Both the position numbers and the translations under genes were made by a program. From the NCBI GenBank assembly GCA_037130755.1, contig JBAXSI010000061.1, forward strand, positions 1-14,830: a stretch of 14,830 nt of DNA, read 5' to 3'. The stretch comes from UBA10649 sp037130755 (GTDB taxonomy: Bacteria > Actinomycetota > Actinomycetes > S36-B12). How positions within the stretch are numbered: position 1 is the first letter of the stretch; each line of letters opens with the position of its first letter. Below, in pieces: positions 1 through 6,721 of this stretch. The notes below the pieces were generated by a model. That model was given only the letters and a program-made list of their open reading frames with translations, made no database searches and was not told the origin of the DNA.

Positions 1-4
1 GAGA

Positions 5-967
5 TCACCCAAGGTCGAGGACGACCGTCCCGATCTTCTGACCGGTCTCGACGTAGCGAAAGGCCTCCTGGACATCGTCCAAGGAGAAGGTCCGGTCGAT
101 CACCGCGCGGTAAGACCCCGCGATGACAAGGTCACGCACAATCGACAGCGAGCCTTTCGGATCCCGGGGAAATGGGAAGACGACACGGGGACCCTTGCGG
201 GCCCTGGTCGTCACCACCAGGTAGAGGTTCTCGCCATGCGGTCCGAGCTCGGAGGAGATGTACACGCCGGTAGGCGTCAACGCAGATCGGCAGGCACCAA
301 AACGGCTCTTGCCGACAGCATCGAAGACGAAGTCATACGGCTGGGCGGGTCCCAGATGATCCTGCCCTGCCGAGTCGAAGACGGCCTGCGCGCCGAGTGA
401 CCGGACGAGATCGAAGTGCTCGCGCGGGCACACCGCGTCGACGTGGATTCCACGAGCTGCAACGAGCTGAAGCACCGCGGACCCAATCGCGCCCGTGCCG
501 CCAATCACGAGCACCCGCTCGCCTCCAAGCAGGGCAACCTTGTTCAGGAAGTTCACGGCGTAGAACGCTCCTTCGGTACACCCCACGGCCTCGTCGAAGC
601 TGATCCCCTGAGGCATCTGCAGCACGGTCTTCTCTGCTGACACCGTCAAATACTGCGCATGCGAGCCCAGGCCAGTGTCGTTCAGGCCATATACGCGATC
701 GCCGGGGCTGAAGTCTCCAACTCCGTCGCCGACCTCGACGACCTCGCCCGCGAAATCGCACCCGGTGGCGGTGGAGCGCGGCTTCGGGAAGCCGGCGAAG
801 AACCGGACAACGAAGGGCTTCCCGCGAAGGTTTCCCACGTCTGTGCGATTCACTGAAGCGGTCCGCACGCGCACCAGAACCTCGCCTGGCTTGGGCGTCG
901 GCACCGGCACCTCGCGGATGCTCACCATCTCCGGCGGACCGTATCCCGGTCGAAAGGTGGTCCTCAT
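5..967 (-). CDS. NAD(P)-dependent zinc-free alcohol dehydrogenase / quinone oxidoreductase-like protein (MDR superfamily)
   Basis: This 320-aa protein has the two-domain layout of medium-chain dehydrogenases/reductases. The N-terminal GroES-like half includes PKPGEVLVRV (about 26-35), a GCDFAGEVVEVG stretch (about 69-80) and PGDRVYGL. The nucleotide-binding Rossmann half carries VLVIGGTGAIGSAV (about 152-165). The structural-zinc cysteine cluster and catalytic Cys/His pattern of classical alcohol dehydrogenases are absent, which points to the quinone oxidoreductase/enoyl reductase-like branch using NAD(P)H. Length is normal for the family. The start ATG (967-965) overlaps the stop of the upstream membrane-protein gene as ATGA, and AAGGG directly abuts it, so translation is probably coupled. 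It is the last of three minus-strand genes. The substrate cannot be predicted. Confidence 0.88.
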   Translation of the reverse strand: MRTTFRPGYGPPEMVSIREVPVPTPKPGEVLVRVRTASVNRTDVGNLRGKPFVVRFFAGFPKPRSTATGCDFAGEVVEVGDGVGDFSPGDRVYGLNDTGLGSHAQYLTVSAEKTVLQMPQGISFDEAVGCTEGAFYAVNFLNKVALLGGERVLVIGGTGAIGSAVLQLVAARGIHVDAVCPREHFDLVRSLGAQAVFDSAGQDHLGPAQPYDFVFDAVGKSRFGACRSALTPTGVYISSELGPHGENLYLVVTTRARKGPRVVFPFPRDPKGSLSIVRDLVIAGSYRAVIDRTFSLDDVQEAFRYVETGQKIGTVVLDLG

Positions 968-1617
968 CCCTTAACGCTACTCGCGCCAACCTCCGGTTTC
1001 CGATCCATCAGGTACACCACCGAGACGACCAGCATCGCCAACACCCATACGGTGAATGCCTGCCCAACCACTCGACCCACCGCCGCGTAGGCCGCGTCGC
1101 TGCTGCCCAGCCACACCCGCGCTGAGGACTGTCCAACGACGGCGGGGAAGTACTGGCTCAGCACACCCGTGGCGGAGTTGTTGACGCCCTCTGAGTACTC
1201 GTCGTCCCACAGCTTGTCGAGCGGACTGATGAGCAACCAGGAGCAGCAGGCGACGAAGATCCATGCAGTCCAACGCGGGATGCGGCGGCCCTTGACTTCA
1301 TCCCGTCGGTGCACGAGCAGCCACAGACACAACCCGGCCATCACCAGCACGACCAACCAGGACGCGAATCCGAGCATGCTGAAGAACGTGAACAACTTCC
1401 CGTCGACGGTCGCCCGAGTCAGCGGCGCGCAACGCTCCACCGACTCTGCCCCCTCAGTGGTGAAGCAGGCTGCCTGGGCTAACCGGAAGAGTGCCTCGGA
1501 GTCCGAATCCATGCCGAACGCGTAGTAGGCACTGCCCATCAACGTCAGAACCCCGAAGAGGACGGCGAGAACAAGCAGCACAGGGGTCAGGAAGCCGGAC
1601 CCCTGTCGTGTCGACAT
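964..1617 (-). CDS. Four-helix integral membrane protein of unknown function
   Basis: This 217-aa protein has four clear hydrophobic segments, at about residues 9-33, 76-103, 116-131 and 183-204. A roughly 40-residue loop between helices 1 and 2 contains two cysteines (51 and 63) that could form a disulfide if it faces outside. A charged stretch (HRRDEVKGRRIPR, about 103-115) lies between helices 2 and 3 and fits a cytoplasmic loop by the positive-inside rule. I recognise no family motif. It lies 27 nt after the oxidoreductase gene upstream and overlaps the MDR gene downstream by 4 nt, so all three are probably co-transcribed. The Shine-Dalgarno sequence is weak (GGTGG almost touching the ATG). 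No function is proposed. Confidence 0.8.
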   Translation of the reverse strand: MSTRQGSGFLTPVLLVLAVLFGVLTLMGSAYYAFGMDSDSEALFRLAQAACFTTEGAESVERCAPLTRATVDGKLFTFFSMLGFASWLVVLVMAGLCLWLLVHRRDEVKGRRIPRWTAWIFVACCSWLLISPLDKLWDDEYSEGVNNSATGVLSQYFPAVVGQSSARVWLGSSDAAYAAVGRVVGQAFTVWVLAMLVVSVVYLMDRKPEVGASSVKG

Positions 1618-1644
1618 GCCACCAGTGTGCCGCCTGCCGGCTAT

Positions 1645-2805
1645 CTACCGACCGACCCCAGTCCATCGGGACTCTGCGGCGGCACTCTGCTCCACCGCAT
1701 CGAGCACCCGCTGCACCTGCAGGCCGTCCGCGAAGGACGGGCGCGGATCGCCGTCGCTGACAATTGCATCCACGAAGTCGCGGAACTCGTGGGTGAAGCT
1801 GTGCTCGTAGCCGATCAGGTGGCCCGGCGGCCACCAGGCGCTCATATACGGATGACCCGGCTGCGTCACCGAGATCGTGGTCCAGCCCGCATCCTTGCTG
1901 TCGACCGTGTGGTCGTAGATCGAGAGCTCGTTCATCGACTGGAAGTCGAATCGCAGGCTGCCCAGAGAGCCGTTCACCTCGATCTCGAGTCCGTTGCCGC
2001 GACCGTTCGCGAACCGCGTGGCCTCGAATGACCCGATCGCGCCGTTGTCGAAGCGCGCATGGAACAGGGCTGCGTCATCCACGGTGACCTGACCCCGCTC
2101 ACTGCTCGGGGTCGCCTTGAGCAGTTGCACCTCGCCTACCAGTGGCCGCTCGGTGATGAACGTCTCGGTCAAGCCGCTCACTCCAGTGATGCTGCTGCCC
2201 GTGATGAACTGCGCCATGTCGATGATGTGCGCTCCAATGTCACCCAGCGCGCCCGAGCCGGCGATGTCCTTCTGCAGGCGCCACACGAGCGGGAAGTCCG
2301 CATCGACGATCCAGTCCTGGAGGTAGACCGCACGCACATGGAAGATCCGCCCGAGTCGGCCGGACTCGATGAGCTGCTGCGCATAGGTGACGGCCGGGAC
2401 TCGTCGGTAGCTGAAACCCACCATCGACTTGCCGGTCGCAAGCGCTGCGGCAGCCGTCATGCGTTCGGCCTCGGCGACGGAGTTCGCCAACGGCTTCTCG
2501 CACAGGACGTTCTTGCCCGCGGCGAGGGCCGCGACGGCGATCTCCTCGTGGGAGTCGCCTGGGGTGCAAACGTCAATGATGTCGATGTCGTCGCGGGCCA
2601 CGAGGGCTCGCCAGTCGGTCTCGAAGGACGACCAGCCGAGTTTGCCGGCCGCGGCGGAAACCGCGTCGGCGTTCCGGCCGCAGATCGCCCGCATCTCGAC
2701 GTCGACGCCGAGGTCGTACACGTGGTTGAGCGTGCGCCAGCCCTGCGAGTGCAGGGCGCCCATGAAGGCATAGCCCACCATGCCGATTCCGAGCTTACGA
2801 GTCAT
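1645..2805 (-). CDS. Gfo/Idh/MocA family NAD(P)-dependent oxidoreductase
   Basis: With the start chosen here the protein is 386 aa, usual for sugar or inositol dehydrogenases of this family. The N-terminal Rossmann motif GIGMVGYAFMGALHSQG (about 6-22) is a variant of GxGxxG. The family signature EKP is at 103-105 (Lys104 the expected catalytic lysine), and GDIGAHIIDM (about 188-197) holds the conserved DxGxHxxD with His193. The C-terminal YEHSFTHEFRDFVDAI segment (about 333-348) is the usual dimerisation/substrate-domain helix. I chose ATG at 2805-2803 because GAGGAG (2812-2817) sits 6 nt upstream and the Rossmann strand follows at once; an ATG nine codons earlier (2832) would add residues unrelated to the family. 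It is first of a three-gene minus-strand set and divergent from the DUF1800 gene. The likely substrate is a polyol or sugar, not determinable here. Confidence 0.92.
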   Translation of the reverse strand: MTRKLGIGMVGYAFMGALHSQGWRTLNHVYDLGVDVEMRAICGRNADAVSAAAGKLGWSSFETDWRALVARDDIDIIDVCTPGDSHEEIAVAALAAGKNVLCEKPLANSVAEAERMTAAAALATGKSMVGFSYRRVPAVTYAQQLIESGRLGRIFHVRAVYLQDWIVDADFPLVWRLQKDIAGSGALGDIGAHIIDMAQFITGSSITGVSGLTETFITERPLVGEVQLLKATPSSERGQVTVDDAALFHARFDNGAIGSFEATRFANGRGNGLEIEVNGSLGSLRFDFQSMNELSIYDHTVDSKDAGWTTISVTQPGHPYMSAWWPPGHLIGYEHSFTHEFRDFVDAIVSDGDPRPSFADGLQVQRVLDAVEQSAAAESRWTGVGR

Positions 2806-2919
2806 GCGACGCTCCTCACCACGGACTGCCATTCATCGGGCGACGTCTCCAGCGGGCCCCAGTAGAGCACGCCGACGCCATCCGCTCCAGCGGTCACGAC
2901 CACAGAGTTTGTGATCGCG

Positions 2920-2936
2920 AACTGGTGGATCCAGTT
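2920..2936. promoter_or_regulatory. Candidate operator: inverted repeat AACTGG-N5-CCAGTT
   Basis: AACTGG (2920-2925) and CCAGTT (2931-2936) form a perfect 6-bp inverted repeat with a 5-nt spacer. It lies between the divergent Gfo/Idh/MocA and DUF1800 genes, where a shared repressor or activator could act. No adjacent gene encodes a regulator, so the binding protein is unknown and the call rests on symmetry and position only. Confidence 0.3.
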
Positions 2937-2941
2937 ACCCC

Positions 2942-2960
2942 TGCGCGAGCGCCTCGCGCA
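2942..2960 (+). promoter_or_regulatory. Perfect 8-bp stem with 3-nt loop touching the DUF1800 start codon
   Basis: TGCGCGAG (2942-2949) and CTCGCGCA (2953-2960) are exact reverse complements around a 3-nt loop, and the last paired base is the A of the annotated ATG. As RNA this strong stem would hide the start; as DNA it could be an operator. Either it controls expression, or translation starts further in, for example at GTG 2975. Confidence 0.4.
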
Positions 2961-4669
2961 TGGATACTGAGTGCGTGACGGCAGAGGAGGTGCTCACGTC
3001 GAGCCTGGCTGAGAGCACCGCCATCACTCGTCGCCGCGTGCTCGGCCTCACGGCCACTGCCCTCGCCATGGCCGTTCCCACCGGGGAGCTGCTGCTCGCA
3101 CCCGGCGCGGCCGCCGTGGGTGCCGGTGTGACAAGCGATGCCGTAGCCGCGGAGCGACTCTCTCGGGCGTCATCCAGCACGGCCAGACGCGACTCACGCC
3201 CGCGGACAGCCGCGTCTCACGCAACGGTCCTGCATTTCCTGCGTCGGGCCACCTACGGTCCCACCCCCTCGTCGATCGCCGAGGTGTCGGCGCGGGGTCC
3301 GGTCGCGTGGCTTGATCGGCACTTGAACCCGCCCTCGATCCCGGACCCGCAGGGCGACGCCATCCGTGCTCTGTACCCGGAGGCCCGTTGGGGCATCCGA
3401 CAGGTCTACCGGGCCGTCGACGCCGGTCGCGTGGATCGCTATTCCTGGGATGTGATGCTCCCCCTCGGCCAGTACACGCTGGCCCTCGCAACATGGAGTT
3501 CGCGTCAACTGTTCGAAGTCATGGTGGAGTTCTGGAGCAACCATCTCAACGTTGCCAACCCCTCCGACGGCGTCTGGGACAACCGCCAGGACTACGACCA
3601 TCGCGTGATCCGCGCCCACGCGCTGGGCAAGTTCAGCGACATGCTCGCGGCGAGCGCTGCCCATCCCGCGATGCTGTCGTACCTCAACCAGGCGGACTCG
3701 ACGCGCGAAGCCCCGAATGAGAACTACGGTCGCGAGCTCCTGGAACTCCACACCGTCGGAGTGGGCGCCGGCTACAGCGAGGCGATGGTCCTGGACTCCG
3801 CGAGGATCATGACGGGCTACACGCTCCAGTGGGATGAGCGCTCGCCCCGCTTCCGCGAGTTCCGCTATGACCCGTCAATCCACTGGACCGGCCGGGTGCA
3901 CGTGCTGGGATTCAGTCACCGCAATGCCACCAGGGACGGTCGGGGCGTCGTCGATGAATACTTGGACTATCTCGCCCACCACCCCGCCACGGCAAGGAAC
4001 ATCGCGCGCAAGCTGGCCATCCGATTCGTATCCGACGATCCGCCGGCGTCCTTGATCGCGCGCCTTGCCGCCACCTACTTGGCCCATGACACCGCCATCA
4101 CTCCGGTGCTGCGCCAGCTGTTCACCTCTCACGAGTTCCTCACGGCGCGATCGGCGAAGGTGCGGCGGCCCTATGAGGATCTGGTCGCGACGGTGAGGAC
4201 CCTTGGCTATCGGCTCCTTCCTCCTCACGCCGGCACCGATGCTCGGCGCAAGGGCCCGGAGGCGCTGTACTGGATCTCGACGTCGCTGCAGCAGGCACCG
4301 CTGGCATGGGTGCAGCCGGACGGTTATCCGGACGTGGCACTCGCCTGGGGTTCAGCTGGCGGCCTGCTGCATCGCTGGAACATGCACCAGGGCCTGGCTG
4401 GTGGGTGGTGGCCCAGCAAGGACCGGATTATGGTGCCCAAGCTGGCCTCCCTGCTGCCGCGTCGACTGACCACGTACGGGGCGCTGGTCGATGCGCTGTC
4501 CACCAAGCTCACCGGCGAGCCGCTGCCGGCTGGTGACTCCGCAGCAGCGCTGACCTTCCTCGGCAAGACACCGAGCACGCGCGTACGTCGCGACGATGCT
4601 GCCGTGACCTGGGATCTCGTGCGCACTGTTGCCATCCTTCTCGATTCTGCGAATCACCAAGTGAGGTAG
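2960..4669 (+). CDS. DUF1800 family protein with twin-arginine-type signal
   Basis: This 569-aa protein opens with a short acidic leader, then TRRRVLGLTATALAMAV (about 23-39), a twin-arginine-like signal, suggesting export in folded form. After a low-complexity Ala/Ser/Arg stretch comes the DUF1800 domain: LHFLRRATYGPTPSSI (about 91-106), FWSNHLNV (191-198), NENYGRELLELHTVG (about 253-267), ARIMTGY, and a C-terminal helical part with RNIARKLAIRF (about 346-356). The biochemical role of the family is not known to me. It is followed 3 nt later by a DUF1501 gene, the usual partner, so the two products probably act together outside the membrane. The start is uncertain: ATG 2960 has no Shine-Dalgarno sequence and sits in a hairpin, while GTG 2975 lies 6 nt after GATACT (2963-2968) and could be a leaderless start. 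All candidate starts keep the signal peptide. Confidence 0.87.
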   Translation: MDTECVTAEEVLTSSLAESTAITRRRVLGLTATALAMAVPTGELLLAPGAAAVGAGVTSDAVAAERLSRASSSTARRDSRPRTAASHATVLHFLRRATYGPTPSSIAEVSARGPVAWLDRHLNPPSIPDPQGDAIRALYPEARWGIRQVYRAVDAGRVDRYSWDVMLPLGQYTLALATWSSRQLFEVMVEFWSNHLNVANPSDGVWDNRQDYDHRVIRAHALGKFSDMLAASAAHPAMLSYLNQADSTREAPNENYGRELLELHTVGVGAGYSEAMVLDSARIMTGYTLQWDERSPRFREFRYDPSIHWTGRVHVLGFSHRNATRDGRGVVDEYLDYLAHHPATARNIARKLAIRFVSDDPPASLIARLAATYLAHDTAITPVLRQLFTSHEFLTARSAKVRRPYEDLVATVRTLGYRLLPPHAGTDARRKGPEALYWISTSLQQAPLAWVQPDGYPDVALAWGSAGGLLHRWNMHQGLAGGWWPSKDRIMVPKLASLLPRRLTTYGALVDALSTKLTGEPLPAGDSAAALTFLGKTPSTRVRRDDAAVTWDLVRTVAILLDSANHQVR

Positions 4670-4672
4670 GCG

Positions 4673-6034
4673 ATGAGCGACTCGAACGGGTGCCCCGACT
4701 GCCGATCCACCGGCGATGGCTCCGACCCCACTGGTCTGCTGTCCCGGCGATCGTTCCTGCGCAGGGCGGTGGGAACCACGGCAGCCGCAATGGCCGGCCT
4801 TGCGACGCCGCAGCTGACCACGCGTGTGGCCTTCGCCGATACTCCCGCGTACTCAGGAGACGTGCTTGTCGTGCTGTCCATGCGGGGAGGATTCGACGGA
4901 CTGTCGGCCATCGTCCCGCTGGGCGATCCCGACTACCGAGCCGCTCGGCCCGGCATCGCCATTCCCGAGGGGCAGGCGCTGTCGACCGGGAGTCGGTTCT
5001 GGGGACTTCACCCGGGCCTTGCTCCATTGAAGCCGTGGTGGGATGCAGGCTCGTTCGGAGCCATCCAGGCGGTCGGGGCCCCTGATCCCACGCGATCGCA
5101 CTTCGCGGCGACGGAGGCCATGGAGCGCGCAGCGCCTGGCTCTTCACTTCGGACCGGATGGATCGATCGGACGCTCGGGCTCAGGTCGCCGTCGACCGTG
5201 TTCCAGGGAGTGGCCGTTGGTGACTCCCTCGCACCCGCTTCCATGGCCGGACCGTTCGCGGAACTCGCGTTCAACTCGATCGATGAGTTCAACCTGAGCA
5301 GTGTCTACGGCAGCACCCCTGAGCAGATCGCCGCGGACGGCCAGCGATGGGCCAGTGCCCTCACCACTCTGCACGCGCGCATCCCCTCGCTTCGCGGAGC
5401 CGCGGGCTCAGCTCTCGGCGCCGTGGCCACCGCGCGCGCCCTCAAGGCATCCGGGTACTCAGCCACCAACGGCGCGGTCTACCCCCACCTGGTTAAGGGC
5501 GGACCGTATGAGGACAGTCACCTCTCGACCGCGCTGTTCGATGCCGCCCGCCTGGTTCGAGCGAACGTCGGCCTGCAACTGGTCTGCCTCGACTACGACG
5601 ACTGGGACATGCACGCCAATCTGGGCACCGTAGAGCAAGGACGATTCCGTGATCGGCTCTCCGAGTGGTCGGCGTCGATCGCTGCGTTCCTCACCGATCT
5701 GGGTCCCGATGGGATGCAGAGCGTCGCCGTCGTCACGCTGTCCGAGTTCGGCAGGCGCGTGAAAGAGAACGGCGACCTCGGAGTCGACCACGGGCACGGC
5801 AACGCCATGCTGCTCTTTGGCGGCGGCGTGGTGGGCGGCACGGTGCACGGCACCTGGCCTGGGCTCGCACCCGAGCGGCTCGACGACGGCGACCTTGCCG
5901 GCACGACGGACTACCGAGACGTGCTCGCCGAGGCCCTGACTCGTCGTTGCCGCCAGCCCGCCAGTGATCTGGCTGCCGTGTTCCCCAACCGTGGGGCCTT
6001 CGCAACCATTGGCGCGTTCACCCAGAAGAGCTGA
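4673..6034 (+). CDS. DUF1501 family exported protein with Tat signal
   Basis: This 453-aa protein has a textbook twin-arginine signal, SRRSFLRRA (24-32), followed by a hydrophobic Ala/Gly-rich core and a likely cleavage site after AFA (residue 55). The mature part matches DUF1501, a family with an alkaline-phosphatase/sulfatase-like fold: VLVVLSMRGGFDGLSAIVPL (about 64-83), HFAATEAMERA, DDWDMH, TLSEFGRR and VDHGHGNAMLLFGG. The Asp and His residues in DDWDMH and VDHGHG are plausible metal or active-site residues by analogy, which is inference. The start is supported by GAGG (4663-4666) 6 nt upstream of ATG, inside the end of the DUF1800 gene; the 3-nt gap indicates translational coupling. Its last 17 nt overlap the convergent lipoprotein gene. 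Confidence 0.9.
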   Translation: MSDSNGCPDCRSTGDGSDPTGLLSRRSFLRRAVGTTAAAMAGLATPQLTTRVAFADTPAYSGDVLVVLSMRGGFDGLSAIVPLGDPDYRAARPGIAIPEGQALSTGSRFWGLHPGLAPLKPWWDAGSFGAIQAVGAPDPTRSHFAATEAMERAAPGSSLRTGWIDRTLGLRSPSTVFQGVAVGDSLAPASMAGPFAELAFNSIDEFNLSSVYGSTPEQIAADGQRWASALTTLHARIPSLRGAAGSALGAVATARALKASGYSATNGAVYPHLVKGGPYEDSHLSTALFDAARLVRANVGLQLVCLDYDDWDMHANLGTVEQGRFRDRLSEWSASIAAFLTDLGPDGMQSVAVVTLSEFGRRVKENGDLGVDHGHGNAMLLFGGGVVGGTVHGTWPGLAPERLDDGDLAGTTDYRDVLAEALTRRCRQPASDLAAVFPNRGAFATIGAFTQKS

Positions 6035-6395
6035 CCGGCTGCCCACTGCAGACGTCGCTCTTGAGGTCTTCGGCCACCGTCTCCATGCCCGGATCACTGC
6101 CGCAGGCGATCTCAGGGGACTTCAGGAACCACCCCGTTTCATCCTTCTTGAACAGGAAGGTCAGGGACTGGGGCGCCTGGCCTTCACCCGACACAGTGGC
6201 GCGAGCGAAGGCCCACGAGCCTGAGCACTTCAGCGTCTCAAGTGCCGTCAGTTCGAGCTTCGATTCCCCCACGATGTGCTCGACCTCATGCGAGACACCA
6301 TCGACATCGCAGGAGGAATCCACTGCGGGGCCCGAGCAGCCAGAGGCGAGCAGGGCTACGACGCCCGCTGCCACCAGCCCTGCTCTGGGTCTCAT
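6018..6395 (-). CDS. Small exported lipoprotein, four conserved-looking cysteines
   Basis: This 125-aa protein begins MRPRAGLVAAGVVALLASGC. The basic start, hydrophobic core and lipobox LASGC (Cys20) indicate a lipid-anchored surface protein. The mature domain of about 105 residues has cysteines at 29, 57, 98 and 116, enough for two disulfides, and alternates beta-like segments such as WAFARATV and QSLTFLFKK. It resembles small actinobacterial DUF4333-like lipoproteins in size and cysteine content, but I cannot assign a family. I chose ATG 6395 because the signal peptide starts there; the reading frame stays open far upstream but encodes nothing protein-like. The gene converges on and overlaps the end of the DUF1501 gene by 17 nt, without room for a terminator between them. 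Confidence 0.78.
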   Translation of the reverse strand: MRPRAGLVAAGVVALLASGCSGPAVDSSCDVDGVSHEVEHIVGESKLELTALETLKCSGSWAFARATVSGEGQAPQSLTFLFKKDETGWFLKSPEIACGSDPGMETVAEDLKSDVCSGQPVSSSG

Positions 6396-6473
6396 CGTCA
6401 GAGCATGGCCCTGAGAGCGCTTCGGCGCCGCATGGACGCGTATGTACGCCCTGCAACACACCGATCGGAAGAT

Positions 6474-6489
6474 TGTGAATTTCGTCACG
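6474..6489. promoter_or_regulatory. CRP/GlxR-type cAMP-receptor protein binding site
   Basis: TGTGA (6474-6478), six bases, then TCACG (6485-6489) match nine of ten conserved positions of the CRP-family consensus TGTGA-N6-TCACA. The centre, 6481.5, is exactly 41.5 bp upstream of the ATG at 6523. If that ATG is also the transcription start, this is the classic class II activator position. The site lies between the divergent lipoprotein and microprotein genes and might affect both. Confidence 0.6.
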
Positions 6490-6509
6490 ACTTCGGGCCG
6501 GACCGGGAG

Positions 6510-6515
6510 TAGCGT
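6510..6515 (+). promoter_or_regulatory. -10 box TAGCGT of a leaderless microprotein promoter
   Basis: TAGCGT fits the actinobacterial TANNNT -10 consensus and lies 7 nt before ATG 6523, the spacing expected when transcription starts at the A of the start codon. No good -35 box is seen, as is usual for promoters relying on an activator at -41.5, and the CRP-type site lies exactly there. Confidence 0.55.
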
Positions 6516-6522
6516 GAACGCC

Positions 6523-6666
6523 ATGTACACGTCGACGCTCCGGCATCTGGGCTGGCTCGAGGACGTGACGCCGGTCACCGAGGTCGGGGAGATCCCTGAT
6601 CTCGACGTCGACGCGCGCTTCTGGGCCGCCATCGATCTCATGGACGGCCTGCTCAGCGACGGCTGA
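6523..6666 (+). CDS. 47-aa acidic microprotein, function unknown
   Basis: The ORF encodes 47 residues, starting MYTSTLRHLGWLEDV and ending in a helix-like DARFWAAIDLMDGLLSDG. It is acidic, has two tryptophans and no membrane segment or cysteine. Coding character is strong for its size: all but a few of its codons end in G or C. I chose ATG 6523 because of the -10 box and CRP-type site upstream. GTG 6514, with GGGAG 4 nt before it, is an alternative giving 50 aa; an ATG at 6442 would precede the promoter. A stem-loop follows the stop directly. I recognise no family; an adaptor or regulatory peptide is possible but not shown. Confidence 0.62.
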   Translation: MYTSTLRHLGWLEDVTPVTEVGEIPDLDVDARFWAAIDLMDGLLSDG

Positions 6667-6690
6667 GATGCCGCGTCGCGAAGCGGCATC
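6667..6690. terminator. Stem-loop between convergent genes, candidate bidirectional terminator
   Basis: GATGCCGC (6667-6674) and GCGGCATC (6683-6690) pair perfectly over 8 bp around an 8-nt loop. It begins at the base after the microprotein stop codon and lies about 30 nt beyond the stop of the oppositely transcribed Nfn-like gene. No T-run follows on either strand, so if it terminates it is of the U-less type often reported in actinobacteria. Confidence 0.5.
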
Positions 6691-6721
6691 GAGCCGATGG
6701 CGACGCCGGTGGTAGCCGGGC

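Noticed and set aside
2895..2925. Possible second CRP-type site around TTTGTGATCGCGAACTGG
   Set aside because: Only the TGTGA half fits; the other half (ACTGG) does not resemble TCACA.
6442..6522. Upstream ATG extending the microprotein to 74 aa
   Set aside because: It would start upstream of the CRP-type site and -10 box, and the extra residues show no coding-like third-position bias or Shine-Dalgarno sequence.
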